Origin: Pseudoruegeria sp. SHC-113
GTDB taxonomy: Bacteria; Pseudomonadota; Alphaproteobacteria; Rhodobacterales; Rhodobacteraceae
Reading direction: 5' to 3'
Assembly (NCBI RefSeq): GCF_025376885.1
Contig: NZ_JAHUBR010000001.1
Location: 1,550,001-1,614,000, forward strand
DNA length: 64,000 nt
The position numbers and the translations under genes are program-made. How positions within the stretch are numbered: the stretch's first letter is position 1; each line of letters starts with the position of its first letter. Under the pieces are notes generated by a model. The model searched no databases and was not told the DNA's origin. It saw nothing but the letters and a program-made list of their open reading frames with translations. This document shows positions 56,881-64,000 of the stretch, one piece after another.

Positions 56881-57774
56881 ATGATCCGCCCGGCACTCCG
56901 ACTTTGGTTGATTTTGATGATCCTGGCGGGGAGCGCTTCGGCGGCACAGGCCGATTGTGGCCATCCCTCCGTAAGGTTCCTGAAAAGCGATCGGATTGCT
57001 GACAAGGCATTGGGATTCTCCGAACCGTCCGGGCTTTCATTGACCGAGGAGGCCGATCGATTTCTGAGCGTCAGCGATGATGTGTCGGCCCTGTTCATGC
57101 TCGATAGTGATGGCCGGAACCAAACGCCGCCCGATGCAACTTTAAACGTCGAAGACCTTGAAGGGATCGTCTTTGACCCCGTCGAAAACCGTATCCTCGC
57201 CGTGAGCGAGAGCGCTGCTGGTGTCCTGGCGATAGACCGCCAATCAGGCGAGTCTGAGTTGGTCCTGCTGACGGATATGAAAGGTTACAAACCCGTCAGG
57301 AAAGCCTTCAAGACCTCCGATCCCAATGACGGTCTGGAAGGGATTGCCATCGACCCGGAGCGTGGCCGAGTGTACCTGCTCAAGGAAAAACGCCCACGGC
57401 TTCTTCTGGAGATGTCCTTGGATCTTTCCGAGATCTTTCGGGTTACGGAGCTGACGCCCGCGCTCGGCTTCATCGATGACGACCAGTCGAACCGTCACCT
57501 CGACGTGTCCGGCCTGAGCCTCGATGCGCCGACCGGATGCCTCTGGATCGTCAGCGACCGGGCCGAACGGCTGTTTCTGTTTGACCCGGAAGGGAAAAGC
57601 CCGACTCGCAGCTATTCGCTTGGCTGGCTCGACGGAGAAAAACCGCGCGAGCTTCCCCATGCCGAAGGTGTCGCCCATGATGCGCGCACCGAGCGCCTCT
57701 ACATCGTGAACGACAATGGCAAGGCATCGCGCCTGTTCACCTTCGAAATCCTGCGGGATGGCGGCGGACAGTAG
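56881..57774 (+). CDS. Exported beta-propeller, phytase/SdiA-regulated-like
   Basis: A 297-residue protein with signal IRPALRLWLILMILAGSASAAQA. Then propeller-like repeats: EPSGLSLTEEADRFLSVSDDVSALFMLD, NVEDLEGIVFDPVENRILAVSES, NDGLEGIAIDPERGRVYLLKEKRP, LDVSGLSLDAPTGCLWIVSDRA, HAEGVAHDARTERLYIVND. The D-L-E-G-I and G-L-E-G-I-A-x-D stretches are those of esterase-like phytase and SdiA-regulated families. It could cleave phosphate esters or only bind a ligand. Second gene of the operon; 13 nt after the first. Confidence 0.68.
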   Translation: MIRPALRLWLILMILAGSASAAQADCGHPSVRFLKSDRIADKALGFSEPSGLSLTEEADRFLSVSDDVSALFMLDSDGRNQTPPDATLNVEDLEGIVFDPVENRILAVSESAAGVLAIDRQSGESELVLLTDMKGYKPVRKAFKTSDPNDGLEGIAIDPERGRVYLLKEKRPRLLLEMSLDLSEIFRVTELTPALGFIDDDQSNRHLDVSGLSLDAPTGCLWIVSDRAERLFLFDPEGKSPTRSYSLGWLDGEKPRELPHAEGVAHDARTERLYIVNDNGKASRLFTFEILRDGGGQ

Positions 57775-57868
57775 CAATTCCCTGCTCGCACTGCCGAAAA
57801 CATCTGGACCGATACCAATTCGTGGCTACCCTGACCCGAACGCGTCGAACCAAACGAACAGGATCACT

Positions 57869-58549
57869 ATGATGTCAGCCCGCTCCCGCGTCGTCCGCAA
57901 TTGCGTCTCCTTGCTCGCGACCCTTGTCGTGGCCACGTTCGCGGCTTCGACGACAGACGCATCGGACTACACCGCGCGCAATGGCGGCCCGAGCAGCAAG
58001 CAGATGCTCGCCCGCTCCAGCGGTCCGGCCGAAGGGCTGGCCTTTTTCCGTCCGGTGCTGTCCGGGGTGCTGTACCGCTCCGGCTTCCACGGGGGAGACA
58101 AGGGCCGCACTGGCCTGAGCTCGGCCCAGCGGGAGGAACTGTGCAAGGCTGGCTTCTCCGGCGCGCGCTATATCGATTTTGGCAAGAACACCAAGTACGG
58201 CACGACGCAGTGCGGCGGCCAGAGCCTCGACTACCAGGGCGGACGCTCGACGAGCACCGCCGACATCATGCGGCAGGTCCATGCAACGATCAAAAAACCC
58301 GATGCCGGTCCGGTTCTGGTGCATTGCATGTGGGGCGTTCATTCCTCCGGCGCGGTGTCGGCCATGGCGCTGGTCCAGTTCTGCGGCTGGAGCGAGGAGC
58401 GGGCCAAGAAATACTGGGACGAGGCGCGCAACGGTGCGGATTGCTCCGGCGGCTGCTCCACCTGGATCGACAAGCATTTTGCCAAGTTCAAGGTCGACCC
58501 TTCCCTGAAGATTTCCAGCGCCGAACAGGCCGCGATCTGTCCGAAATAG
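57869..58549 (+). CDS. Exported PTP-like protein lacking the catalytic arginine
   Basis: A 226-residue protein with signal VVRNCVSLLATLVVATFAASTTDAS. Mid-part AFFRPVLSGVLYRSGFHGG and LCKAGFSGARYIDFG resemble bacterial dual-specificity phosphatases. The P-loop reads VLVHCMWGVHSSGAVSAMALVQF: H152 and C153 stand where expected, but the Arg of H-C-x5-R is Ser159. It may be a pseudophosphatase or bind phosphate in another way. Four further Cys (FCGW, DCSGGCS) suggest disulfides. Start at 57869 has AGGA 6 nt upstream. Third gene of the operon. Confidence 0.68.
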   Translation: MMSARSRVVRNCVSLLATLVVATFAASTTDASDYTARNGGPSSKQMLARSSGPAEGLAFFRPVLSGVLYRSGFHGGDKGRTGLSSAQREELCKAGFSGARYIDFGKNTKYGTTQCGGQSLDYQGGRSTSTADIMRQVHATIKKPDAGPVLVHCMWGVHSSGAVSAMALVQFCGWSEERAKKYWDEARNGADCSGGCSTWIDKHFAKFKVDPSLKISSAEQAAICPK

Positions 58550-58559
58550 GAGGCTGGAA

Positions 58560-59999
58560 ATGAGGGAGGGAGCATACGCAGCCGTCGCGGCATTCATGGC
58601 GACGATCGGCACGGCACAGGCCTCGGACTCTGTGATCGGGGAAGAAACAACCTTCACCAGCCCGAACGGCGTGGAAGAGAAATGCGTGCGGATCACGCCG
58701 ATCCCCGGCGGGTCTTACAGCAAGGGCGATGCCAAGGACGAAGCCGACTATTGCGGCATCGATTTCTACGACGCCTCTGTCGCGCTCTGCCCCAAGACCT
58801 GGAGCACCAGCCCGGGCATGATGGTCTATGACGTGAGCGACGGGAAATATGCGGGAAGCCGCGCGGAGTTCGAACGCAATGCCTGCAAGGAAGGCAAATC
58901 TGCCAAGGAACTGGCGGCGGATGATCTGGCCAAGTTCAAGTCGACCATGAATGCCAAGGGCACGAGCGGAACCTTCGCGCCCTCTTCGCTGCTCTATTAC
59001 CATTTCTCCCGCTATTTCGACGCCATGGTCAAAGTGCCGGTGGCGGTGTGGCGCAGCATGGATGCGAAGATGCACCAGAGCGAGGTGGCCGAGCCGGGGC
59101 TTTCTCTGTCTGGCAGCCGGTCGAGCGGTCGGATGAACCATGAAGGTTGGCGTACGTTCGCGGCGGCGGACCGCGATCCGGCGAGCTATCGCCCAACAGA
59201 CGAGTTGTTCACTTCCGACCGCAAGCAGATCTATGGCGTGCTGCTGTCGAGTCCCGGCCATCGCTACGGCTCCGAGATCAACGGGACCCGCAAGTCCGGC
59301 TGGGGAAAGGGCCAGAACGAGGACTTCCAGAAGACGCCGGCTTTCCTCGCCCTCCGGTCGGAGAAGCGACTTGAGGAGGCGATTGCCGAGGGCCTGCGCG
59401 AAGGCCGGAAGGACCTCCAGATTGCCAGGGATCTGGGTGAAGACGGAACGCCGCAACAGATGGTGTTCTGGATGAAAGAACTGACCGAGATCGTTCTTCT
59501 GGACTTCATCTTCAGCCAGCAGGACCGCGTCGGAAATATCGACTTCACGCCGTATTACTACTGGTCGGAGGACGGAAACCTGAAGTCGAAGAGGGCAAAG
59601 CATCACGAAAGGGGCGACGGTTCGGTCCCGCCCGATGCCGTGCTGTTGCGACGAACCAATCTCAACGACAACGATGCCGGCGGGCGGGTGCAATATGCCA
59701 ATTTCGCAAAGAGCACCCAGATGCTGGAAAAGCTGCGCCATTTCGGGCCCGGGACCTATGCAAGGCTGATGGCTCTTGATGCCGACCTGAAGGCGCAAGG
59801 GCCGATCTACCAATGGGTCGCCACGAGCGTTGGCCTCGACAACGGGCAAATCGAGCAAGTCGTCAAGAACACAGCGTTGGCCGCGGGCATTCTTCGAGGC
59901 AACTGCGAGGCCGGAAAACTGATCTTCGACCTTGATCCCGAGACCTATTTCGTCACCGGAAAGCAGGATGCGGTCGAGGTGGCATGTGATGGGGCGTAG
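58560..59999 (+). CDS. Secreted kinase-fold protein (FAM20/HipA-like)
   Basis: A 479-residue protein with signal MREGAYAAVAAFMATIGTAQAS. Kinase-like elements in order: AKFKSTMN with K125 or K127 as nucleotide-binding lysine; SSLLYYHFSRYFDAMVKVPVAVWRSMD, like the helix C and R-V-P-P segment of FAM20 kinases; LTEIVLLDFIFSQQDRVGNIDF with D322, R323 and N326 as catalytic loop; LRRTNLNDNDAGGR with D370 or D372 as metal site. FAM20-type kinases phosphorylate secreted proteins or sugars. The helix C glutamate is not evident. AGGAGG stands 5 nt before the ATG. Family membership is inferred from motifs alone. Confidence 0.6.
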   Translation: MREGAYAAVAAFMATIGTAQASDSVIGEETTFTSPNGVEEKCVRITPIPGGSYSKGDAKDEADYCGIDFYDASVALCPKTWSTSPGMMVYDVSDGKYAGSRAEFERNACKEGKSAKELAADDLAKFKSTMNAKGTSGTFAPSSLLYYHFSRYFDAMVKVPVAVWRSMDAKMHQSEVAEPGLSLSGSRSSGRMNHEGWRTFAAADRDPASYRPTDELFTSDRKQIYGVLLSSPGHRYGSEINGTRKSGWGKGQNEDFQKTPAFLALRSEKRLEEAIAEGLREGRKDLQIARDLGEDGTPQQMVFWMKELTEIVLLDFIFSQQDRVGNIDFTPYYYWSEDGNLKSKRAKHHERGDGSVPPDAVLLRRTNLNDNDAGGRVQYANFAKSTQMLEKLRHFGPGTYARLMALDADLKAQGPIYQWVATSVGLDNGQIEQVVKNTALAAGILRGNCEAGKLIFDLDPETYFVTGKQDAVEVACDGA

Positions 60000-60924
60000 C
60001 GCCTTCTGGACTGTCCTCCTGTCGCTGGTCCTTCTTGCGGGCCCGGCCTCGGCGTTGCGCGTGGTGGTGATCTCCGATCTCAATGGCTCCTACGGCTCGA
60101 CCAGCTATTCCAAGCGAGTTCCCGTCGCGATCCAGCGGATCATCGCGTTGAAGCCGGATCTGGTGATCTCGACGGGGGACATGGTGGCCGGCCAGCGCAA
60201 GCCGGTCCTCAGCGAAGGCGAGGTCCGCGCCATGTGGGCGGCGTTCCATCGCGTGGTGAGCGATCCGCTTGCCAGGGCCGGTATCCCGTTGGCGGTCACC
60301 CCCGGCAATCACGACGCCTCGGCCTATGGCGGTTTCAAAGACGAACGCCGAATCTTTGGCGAGGAGTGGCGGGCGAGAAAACCCGCGCTTCGTTTCTCCG
60401 ACGATTCCAACTACCCGTTCTTCTACGCTTTCGAGATGGGGGGCGTGCGCTTTGCCTCTCTCGATGCCACCACGCTTGGGCCCCTGCGTGGCGACCAGAT
60501 GGCGCGCCTTTCCAGGGTCATGGCGGGCAGTGGACCGGCGGTCACCTTCAGCCATCTGCCGCTCTGGCCATTCGCCCAGAAACGCGAGCGGGAGATCATC
60601 GGAGATCCGGCGCTCGAGGCGCTCTACCACAAACTTGGCGTCGATCTGCACCTGTCCGGGCACCACCACGCCTTCTACCCCGGCTGGAAAGATGGCGTTG
60701 CCTATGTCTCCCAGGCCTGCCTCGGCGGCGGGCCGCGCGTTCTGATCGGCGACACCGTTCGCAGTCAGCACGCCTTCACCATCCTTGAGTTCGAAGGAGG
60801 CGCATTGAGTTCGGTGAAAGCCTATGCCGGACCCGATTTCCGTACGCCGATCCAAACCGAGGCACTGCCCGCACAGATAAAATCCGGTCATGCGATTCTG
60901 AAACGGCTGGACCTTGCGAAGTAG
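59989..60924 (+). CDS. Exported calcineurin-like metallophosphoesterase
   Basis: A 311-residue phosphoesterase with signal AFWTVLLSLVLLAGPASA. Motifs of the superfamily in order: VVVISDLNGSYG (Asp; His of D-x-H replaced by Asn), LVISTGDMVAG (G-D-x-x), VTPGNHDASAYGG (G-N-H-D), VTFSHLPLWPF and LHLSGHHHAFYPG (G-H-x-H). Almost all metal ligands are present, so it is probably active. Acts in the periplasm. Start overlaps the kinase gene stop by 11 nt, so the two are coupled; an opposing kinase and phosphatase pair is a plausible reading. Confidence 0.82.
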   Translation: MGRSAFWTVLLSLVLLAGPASALRVVVISDLNGSYGSTSYSKRVPVAIQRIIALKPDLVISTGDMVAGQRKPVLSEGEVRAMWAAFHRVVSDPLARAGIPLAVTPGNHDASAYGGFKDERRIFGEEWRARKPALRFSDDSNYPFFYAFEMGGVRFASLDATTLGPLRGDQMARLSRVMAGSGPAVTFSHLPLWPFAQKREREIIGDPALEALYHKLGVDLHLSGHHHAFYPGWKDGVAYVSQACLGGGPRVLIGDTVRSQHAFTILEFEGGALSSVKAYAGPDFRTPIQTEALPAQIKSGHAILKRLDLAK

Positions 60925-61094
60925 AACGCGGTCGCGTCGCCAAGCCGCCTCCGCGTGAAAGGCTCCTAGGTGTCGGTCTGGTCGACCGCCGGCGAAGACC
61001 GGCAATCGATCCAATCTCTAATCAAGCTCTGAAACCGGGCGCCTCGGTGCCCGGAAAACGCGGGAAGAGCGGTTCAGATGCGCCGCAGTGGCGC

Positions 61095-61403
61095 CTAGCC
61101 GGCTTCCTGCTGCTTTCGCATGAACTCGGCGCACTGGTCGGCGCTGCCGATCATCTGCTCGCCTTCCGCCAGTTCGGCCTTGCCGGAGATGTCCTGGGCA
61201 GCTCGGTTGAGGACCAGGTCAACTTGTTCGGCCGTCAGGAGACCCTCTTCCTGTGCTGCCTGCACCGTGGCGCAGATGCCCGAGGACAAGCCCGTCGCGA
61301 CGCCCACGCCCATCATTGCGCCGCCTCCAAGATTGAGGCCACCCCAGGAGCCGACACCAAGGCCGACGACGAGACTGATGATTGCGATCCCTGTCTTTCC
61401 CAT
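61095..61403 (-). CDS. Small exported or membrane-anchored protein
   Basis: A 102-residue protein: MGKTGIAIISLVVGLGVGSWGGLNLGGGAMMGVGVATGLSSG is one glycine-rich hydrophobic stretch, then a helical end ICATVQAAQEEGLLTAEQVDLVLNRAAQDISGKAELAEGEQMIGSADQCAEFM with two Cys. No family recognised. Its start region runs 32 nt after the stop of the gene at 61435, with AAGGAACGG before the ATG. Confidence 0.55.
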   Translation of the reverse strand: MGKTGIAIISLVVGLGVGSWGGLNLGGGAMMGVGVATGLSSGICATVQAAQEEGLLTAEQVDLVLNRAAQDISGKAELAEGEQMIGSADQCAEFMRKQQEAG

Positions 61404-61434
61404 GTTCCGTTCCTTCTTGTTGTTGGCGAGGTAG

Positions 61435-61701
61435 TTAGCCCTTCTGGCGGATCTGCCCACAGATCAATCGCAGCAGGACCAGGTTCAGGGTGGGCGCGGC
61501 GGCTCCGAGCCACGGCCAGAGAGCTTCCGGGAAGCCTTCGATCATCAGGTTCCAAGGCAAACCCAGCGGGATCAGGAAGATCCCCGACAACGGGTCGCGG
61601 GTTTGACCAAACCATCCGAAGGTTCCGACCAGGAACAGGAAGAGTGCCAGAATGTACGCTGCCAGGAAGGCCCAGGCAGCGAATTTGCAAAACCTGCTCA
61701 T
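61435..61701 (-). CDS. Small membrane protein
   Basis: An 88-residue protein with two or three helices: FAAWAFLAAYILALFLFLVGTFGWF, SGIFLIPLGLPWNLMI and WLGAAAPTLNLVLLRLICG. No family recognised. Lies between two other minus-strand genes with 10 nt to the one upstream, so probably one transcript with 61712-62341. Confidence 0.6.
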   Translation of the reverse strand: MSRFCKFAAWAFLAAYILALFLFLVGTFGWFGQTRDPLSGIFLIPLGLPWNLMIEGFPEALWPWLGAAAPTLNLVLLRLICGQIRQKG

Positions 61702-61711
61702 GGTCGATGGA

Positions 61712-62341
61712 TCACTCGATCCCGAAGATCACGTTATAGCCGGCATCCGTGCTGCCATTGTTGACGACCTCGATCACGTGGTCTCCGGATTGCCAGAGCT
61801 GACCGCGGTATTCCTTGTCCGGCGTCATGAAATCCAACAGCGCGGAGCCGTCTGGATTTTGGATAAGGTAGCCGAGGCTGCCGCTCTTCGGCGCAACGCG
61901 GACGTAGAGGAACTGGCCATCCTTTGCGCCGAGCACGTAACGTGTCGAACTGCCCGGTGTGAGAGATGCCGAGATCTCCGCGCCGGTCGAACCTGTGTCG
62001 AATCGAACCCGCTGGGTATCCGTCGTCGGTTTCGCGGCCCCCGGGCCCGACATCGCACCGCCGCCATCATCGGCCGCTTCCACGACCGACAGTTCGCCAA
62101 TGGCGCCATCCTTGTAGGCGATGCAGCGCCAGACCGTTCCGCCACCATCTTCGAGCATCACGAGCGTTCCGGCTTCGGAGAACTCCGAACTCAGCACCTT
62201 GCCGGACGCTCCGTCAGGTCCGCCGACCACCCTGAGCTGATCGATGCACGCGTTGTCCGCATAGGACATGGCAATCGCCGTTCCAGCAAACAGGGGAGTT
62301 GCGAGTAGAGATATGCAAGTGACGAAGGCCAAATGGCGCAT
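61712..62341 (-). CDS. Exported protein with family B domain
   Basis: A 209-residue protein with signal MRHLAFVTCISLLATPLFAGTAIA. The first mature domain (NACIDQLRVVGGPDGASGKVLSSEFSEAGTLVMLEDGGGTVWRCIAYKDG) is related to the lipoprotein at 51105. After a Gly/Ala/Thr linker, the second domain (RVRFDTGSTGAEISASLTPGSSTRYVLGAKDGQFLYVRVAPKSGSLGYLIQNPDG ... GDHVIEVVNNG) reads like the beta-sandwich found at the end of many secreted proteins (PPC-like). Exported; role unknown. Confidence 0.68.
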   Translation of the reverse strand: MRHLAFVTCISLLATPLFAGTAIAMSYADNACIDQLRVVGGPDGASGKVLSSEFSEAGTLVMLEDGGGTVWRCIAYKDGAIGELSVVEAADDGGGAMSGPGAAKPTTDTQRVRFDTGSTGAEISASLTPGSSTRYVLGAKDGQFLYVRVAPKSGSLGYLIQNPDGSALLDFMTPDKEYRGQLWQSGDHVIEVVNNGSTDAGYNVIFGIE

Positions 62342-62538
62342 GTGCTTCCTTTCTGGAAAAACCGGCTTCACAACATTTCCGAGCTAAACACCCGAGTGAG
62401 TTCCACCCAGCCTGCAATTCGTCCGGATTCGGGACAAGCGGTTTTCCACATCGTTCAGGACGATCCGGTTGCTCGCGTCCGCCAACACTCAAAGAAGTTC
62501 GCGCCGGGACAACGTGGTACGCCAGCGTGAACTCTCGC

Positions 62539-63003
62539 TCAGAGGCCATCCAGCCCGAGGCCTTGGGCGAGTGACTCGGCCTCGTCCCTGCCCAATGCAA
62601 GGACGAAGCTGTCACCCTCAATGCCTTCGGCGATGTTGACCGAGCGGACCAGGTTTCCATCCACCCGGATGTCGAGTGTGCCGCCAACGGAGGCCTTGGT
62701 GAATGCCGCGAGGGCCGCGGCAACGTCCGGTGCCAATCTCAATTCGACCAGCGACTGACCGTCCGCATCTTCGCGTATTTCGCCACCGACAACCTCCTGC
62801 GCCGTGATCACTATCGGTCCAAGCTGAAGGGGCGCCGTGGCCTTTTCAACCACGCAAATCGGGTGGATGCCGGGATTCCGACCTCCGCCGAGATCGAGGC
62901 ACTGGTCGAGATACGCCGCCTTCTGCATCTCCGCGCCGGCCCAGAAAGCGGCCCCGAGCGCTGCGATGAGGATGGCGGCCGATGCTTTTCGTCCCAAAGG
63001 CAT
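62539..63003 (-). CDS. Membrane-anchored protein resembling the SecD periplasmic head domain
   Basis: A 154-residue protein with one N-terminal helix (ASAAILIAALGAAFWAGAEM). The rest, VITAQEVVGGEIREDADGQSLVELRLAPDVAAALAAFTKASVGGTLDIRVDGNLVRSVNIAEGIEGDSFVLAL, follows the layout of the SecD/SecDF P1 head: V-x-L-x-L, a helix with F-T, V-G-x-x-L-x-I-x-x-D-G and I-x-x-x-I-x-G. Here it is free-standing and not in a translocase. Function unknown. Confidence 0.55.
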   Translation of the reverse strand: MPLGRKASAAILIAALGAAFWAGAEMQKAAYLDQCLDLGGGRNPGIHPICVVEKATAPLQLGPIVITAQEVVGGEIREDADGQSLVELRLAPDVAAALAAFTKASVGGTLDIRVDGNLVRSVNIAEGIEGDSFVLALGRDEAESLAQGLGLDGL

Positions 63004-63134
63004 CCAAAGTCCTCCCTGTTTGAAACCTCGTCAAGGCGGTTGGGAACGCCTGAGCTTGGGGCTTGACCTGTCCTGAATGCTTCTATGTGCTGACAGAACG
63101 ACATGAAAAGAAACACGGATGGGGGATGGTCGCC

Positions 63135-63650
63135 ATGGGGTTCGTGCAATCGATCAAGGTCTGCCTTTCGAAATACGCCGTCTTTTCAGGACGGGCGACG
63201 CGGTCCGAGTACTGGTGGTTTGCGCTCTTCGTCATCCTGAGCAGCATCGTCCTGGCATTTCTGGACCAGACTATCTTCGGCACCAACCCGGACACCGGCA
63301 ACGGTGCCAATGTCCTCAACTCGGGATTTCAACTCGCGGTCCTTTTGCCGATGCTCGCCGCCGGCTGGCGCCGTTTACACGATACCGGGCGCCCGGGATG
63401 GTATCTTCTTCTGCCAATGGCGTTGGGAGTGGCGACCATGATTGCGCTTCTGAGCGGCGTTGCGGTCTTCTCGGTCCTGGAAGGCGGGGTGGACGACCCG
63501 GAGGTGCTCCGCGGACCTGCAGCATTCCTCGGCTTGACCGGGATGATCGTGGTGTGGGGGCTGCAACTGGTCCTGTCTGTCATGATGATCTGGTGGCTGA
63601 CCCGGCCGTCGCAGGAGGGGAAGAACGCATATGGCCCATCCGCGGCGTGA
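63135..63650 (+). CDS. DUF805 membrane protein (paralog of 53334)
   Basis: A 171-residue protein with four helices, MGFVQSIKVCLSKYAVFSGRATRSEYWWFALFVILSSIVL and LAAGWRRLHDTGRPGWYLLLP, thus a full DUF805 domain. The start at 63135 equals that of the paralog at 53334 and has GGGGG about 10 nt upstream; 63126 is another ATG. The family A gene follows 44 nt downstream, so in this copy the two families are direct neighbours. Confidence 0.85.
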   Translation: MGFVQSIKVCLSKYAVFSGRATRSEYWWFALFVILSSIVLAFLDQTIFGTNPDTGNGANVLNSGFQLAVLLPMLAAGWRRLHDTGRPGWYLLLPMALGVATMIALLSGVAVFSVLEGGVDDPEVLRGPAAFLGLTGMIVVWGLQLVLSVMMIWWLTRPSQEGKNAYGPSAA

Positions 63651-63694
63651 ATGACGTGCCAGATTGACCTGTCGGTGATGGAGGGGAAACTCAA

Positions 63695-64000
63695 ATGAAG
63701 CACAAGATATCCTTGGGGCTTGCCTTGGCCGTCGGTGTTGCTATGCCTGTCCTGGCCGAATGGACTTTCGTAGCCAGCCCAACGGCCAATGCGTTCATTC
63801 AATCCAATAATTCGTCGCTGGAACTTCAATGTGACCGGATCCGTTTCGCGCCCGCAGGTTATGAGGACAGCAAGGACATAGTGGCCAATCAGGGCCTGTC
63901 CATCCGTTTCATGAAGGACGGCACGACCGAAGTTGGTGCCTTCCATGTCGGGCAGGACAACGGCAAAGTTCGGATCGTTGACAATTTCCCGGTCGAGATC
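63695..64000 (+). CDS. Exported protein, family A (3' end outside window)
   Basis: The first 102 residues of a paralog of the gene at 50202. Signal MKHKISLGLALAVGVAMPVLA, then EWTFVASPTANAFIQSNNSSLELQCDRIRFAPAGYEDSKDIVANQGLSIRFMKDGTTEVGAF. Position-by-position similarity with 50202 is high, gaps none. GGAGGGGAAA lies upstream of the ATG. The reading frame is open at the window end. Confidence 0.78.
   Translation, partial: MKHKISLGLALAVGVAMPVLAEWTFVASPTANAFIQSNNSSLELQCDRIRFAPAGYEDSKDIVANQGLSIRFMKDGTTEVGAFHVGQDNGKVRIVDNFPVEI

Overview
The window reads as chromosome of a high-GC alphaproteobacterium of the order Rhodobacterales (Roseobacter/Paracoccus-like). The evidence is the codon use, a nosCRZDFYLX-type nitrous oxide reductase cluster, Hint-domain and DUF805 proteins common in that group, short intergenic repeats of Rhodobacterales style, and dense operons with ATGA overlaps. 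No rRNA, tRNA or CRISPR was found. All assignments come from reading the sequence and from family knowledge; no database search was possible.

Layout. 1-2314: end of a copper-exporting P-type ATPase, its CueR regulator and a VOC protein. 2325-10049: a minus-strand surface-glycan or sulfation cluster (fused GT4-GT2 glycosyltransferase, Stf0 sulfotransferase, GSCFA protein, two paralogous GNSH-motif proteins, a second sulfotransferase) next to a ClbS/DfsB-like gene. 10287-22544: core metabolism (fba class I, pgk, two cyclophilins, DUF3179, sugar acetyltransferase, tyrS, anmK, cyclase, cupin, Hint protein, eno, EamA exporter). fba and eno share paired 14-bp palindromes of LacI-family type. 22677-31740: an FNR-type box followed by nosC-R-Z-D-F-Y-L-X, which encodes the last step of denitrification and its maturation.

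32070-33653 holds two neighbouring paralogs, both broken, with nearly identical 5' halves. 33711-47001 is an integrated accessory island: tyrosine integrase with arm-like repeats, AlpA-like regulator, toprim primase, helix-turn-helix protein, then a type I restriction-modification operon (hsdR-hsdM-hsdS plus a small nuclease-like gene). Divergent from hsdR is a large unrecognised protein with a PD-(D/E)XK-like core between two hydrophobic glycine-rich regions. 47279-49325 carries a CDF metal exporter, a CmtR-like sensor and a second, shorter integrase.

49510-64000 is dominated by exported proteins: LprI-like, lipoproteins, a TraB/TIKI-like protein, DUF805 membrane proteins and orphan families. 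Three of these families occur once on each side of a five-gene operon (56058-60924) that encodes a DUF4956-like membrane protein, a phytase/SdiA-regulated-like propeller, a PTP-like protein lacking the catalytic arginine, a secreted FAM20/HipA-like kinase-fold protein and a metallophosphoesterase. I consider this possible periplasmic phosphorylation module the best candidate for an undescribed system in the window. The predicted membrane nuclease at 44653-47001 is second. A tandem array of stem-loops plus an 18-nt motif at 54441-55071 is a third unexplained structure.
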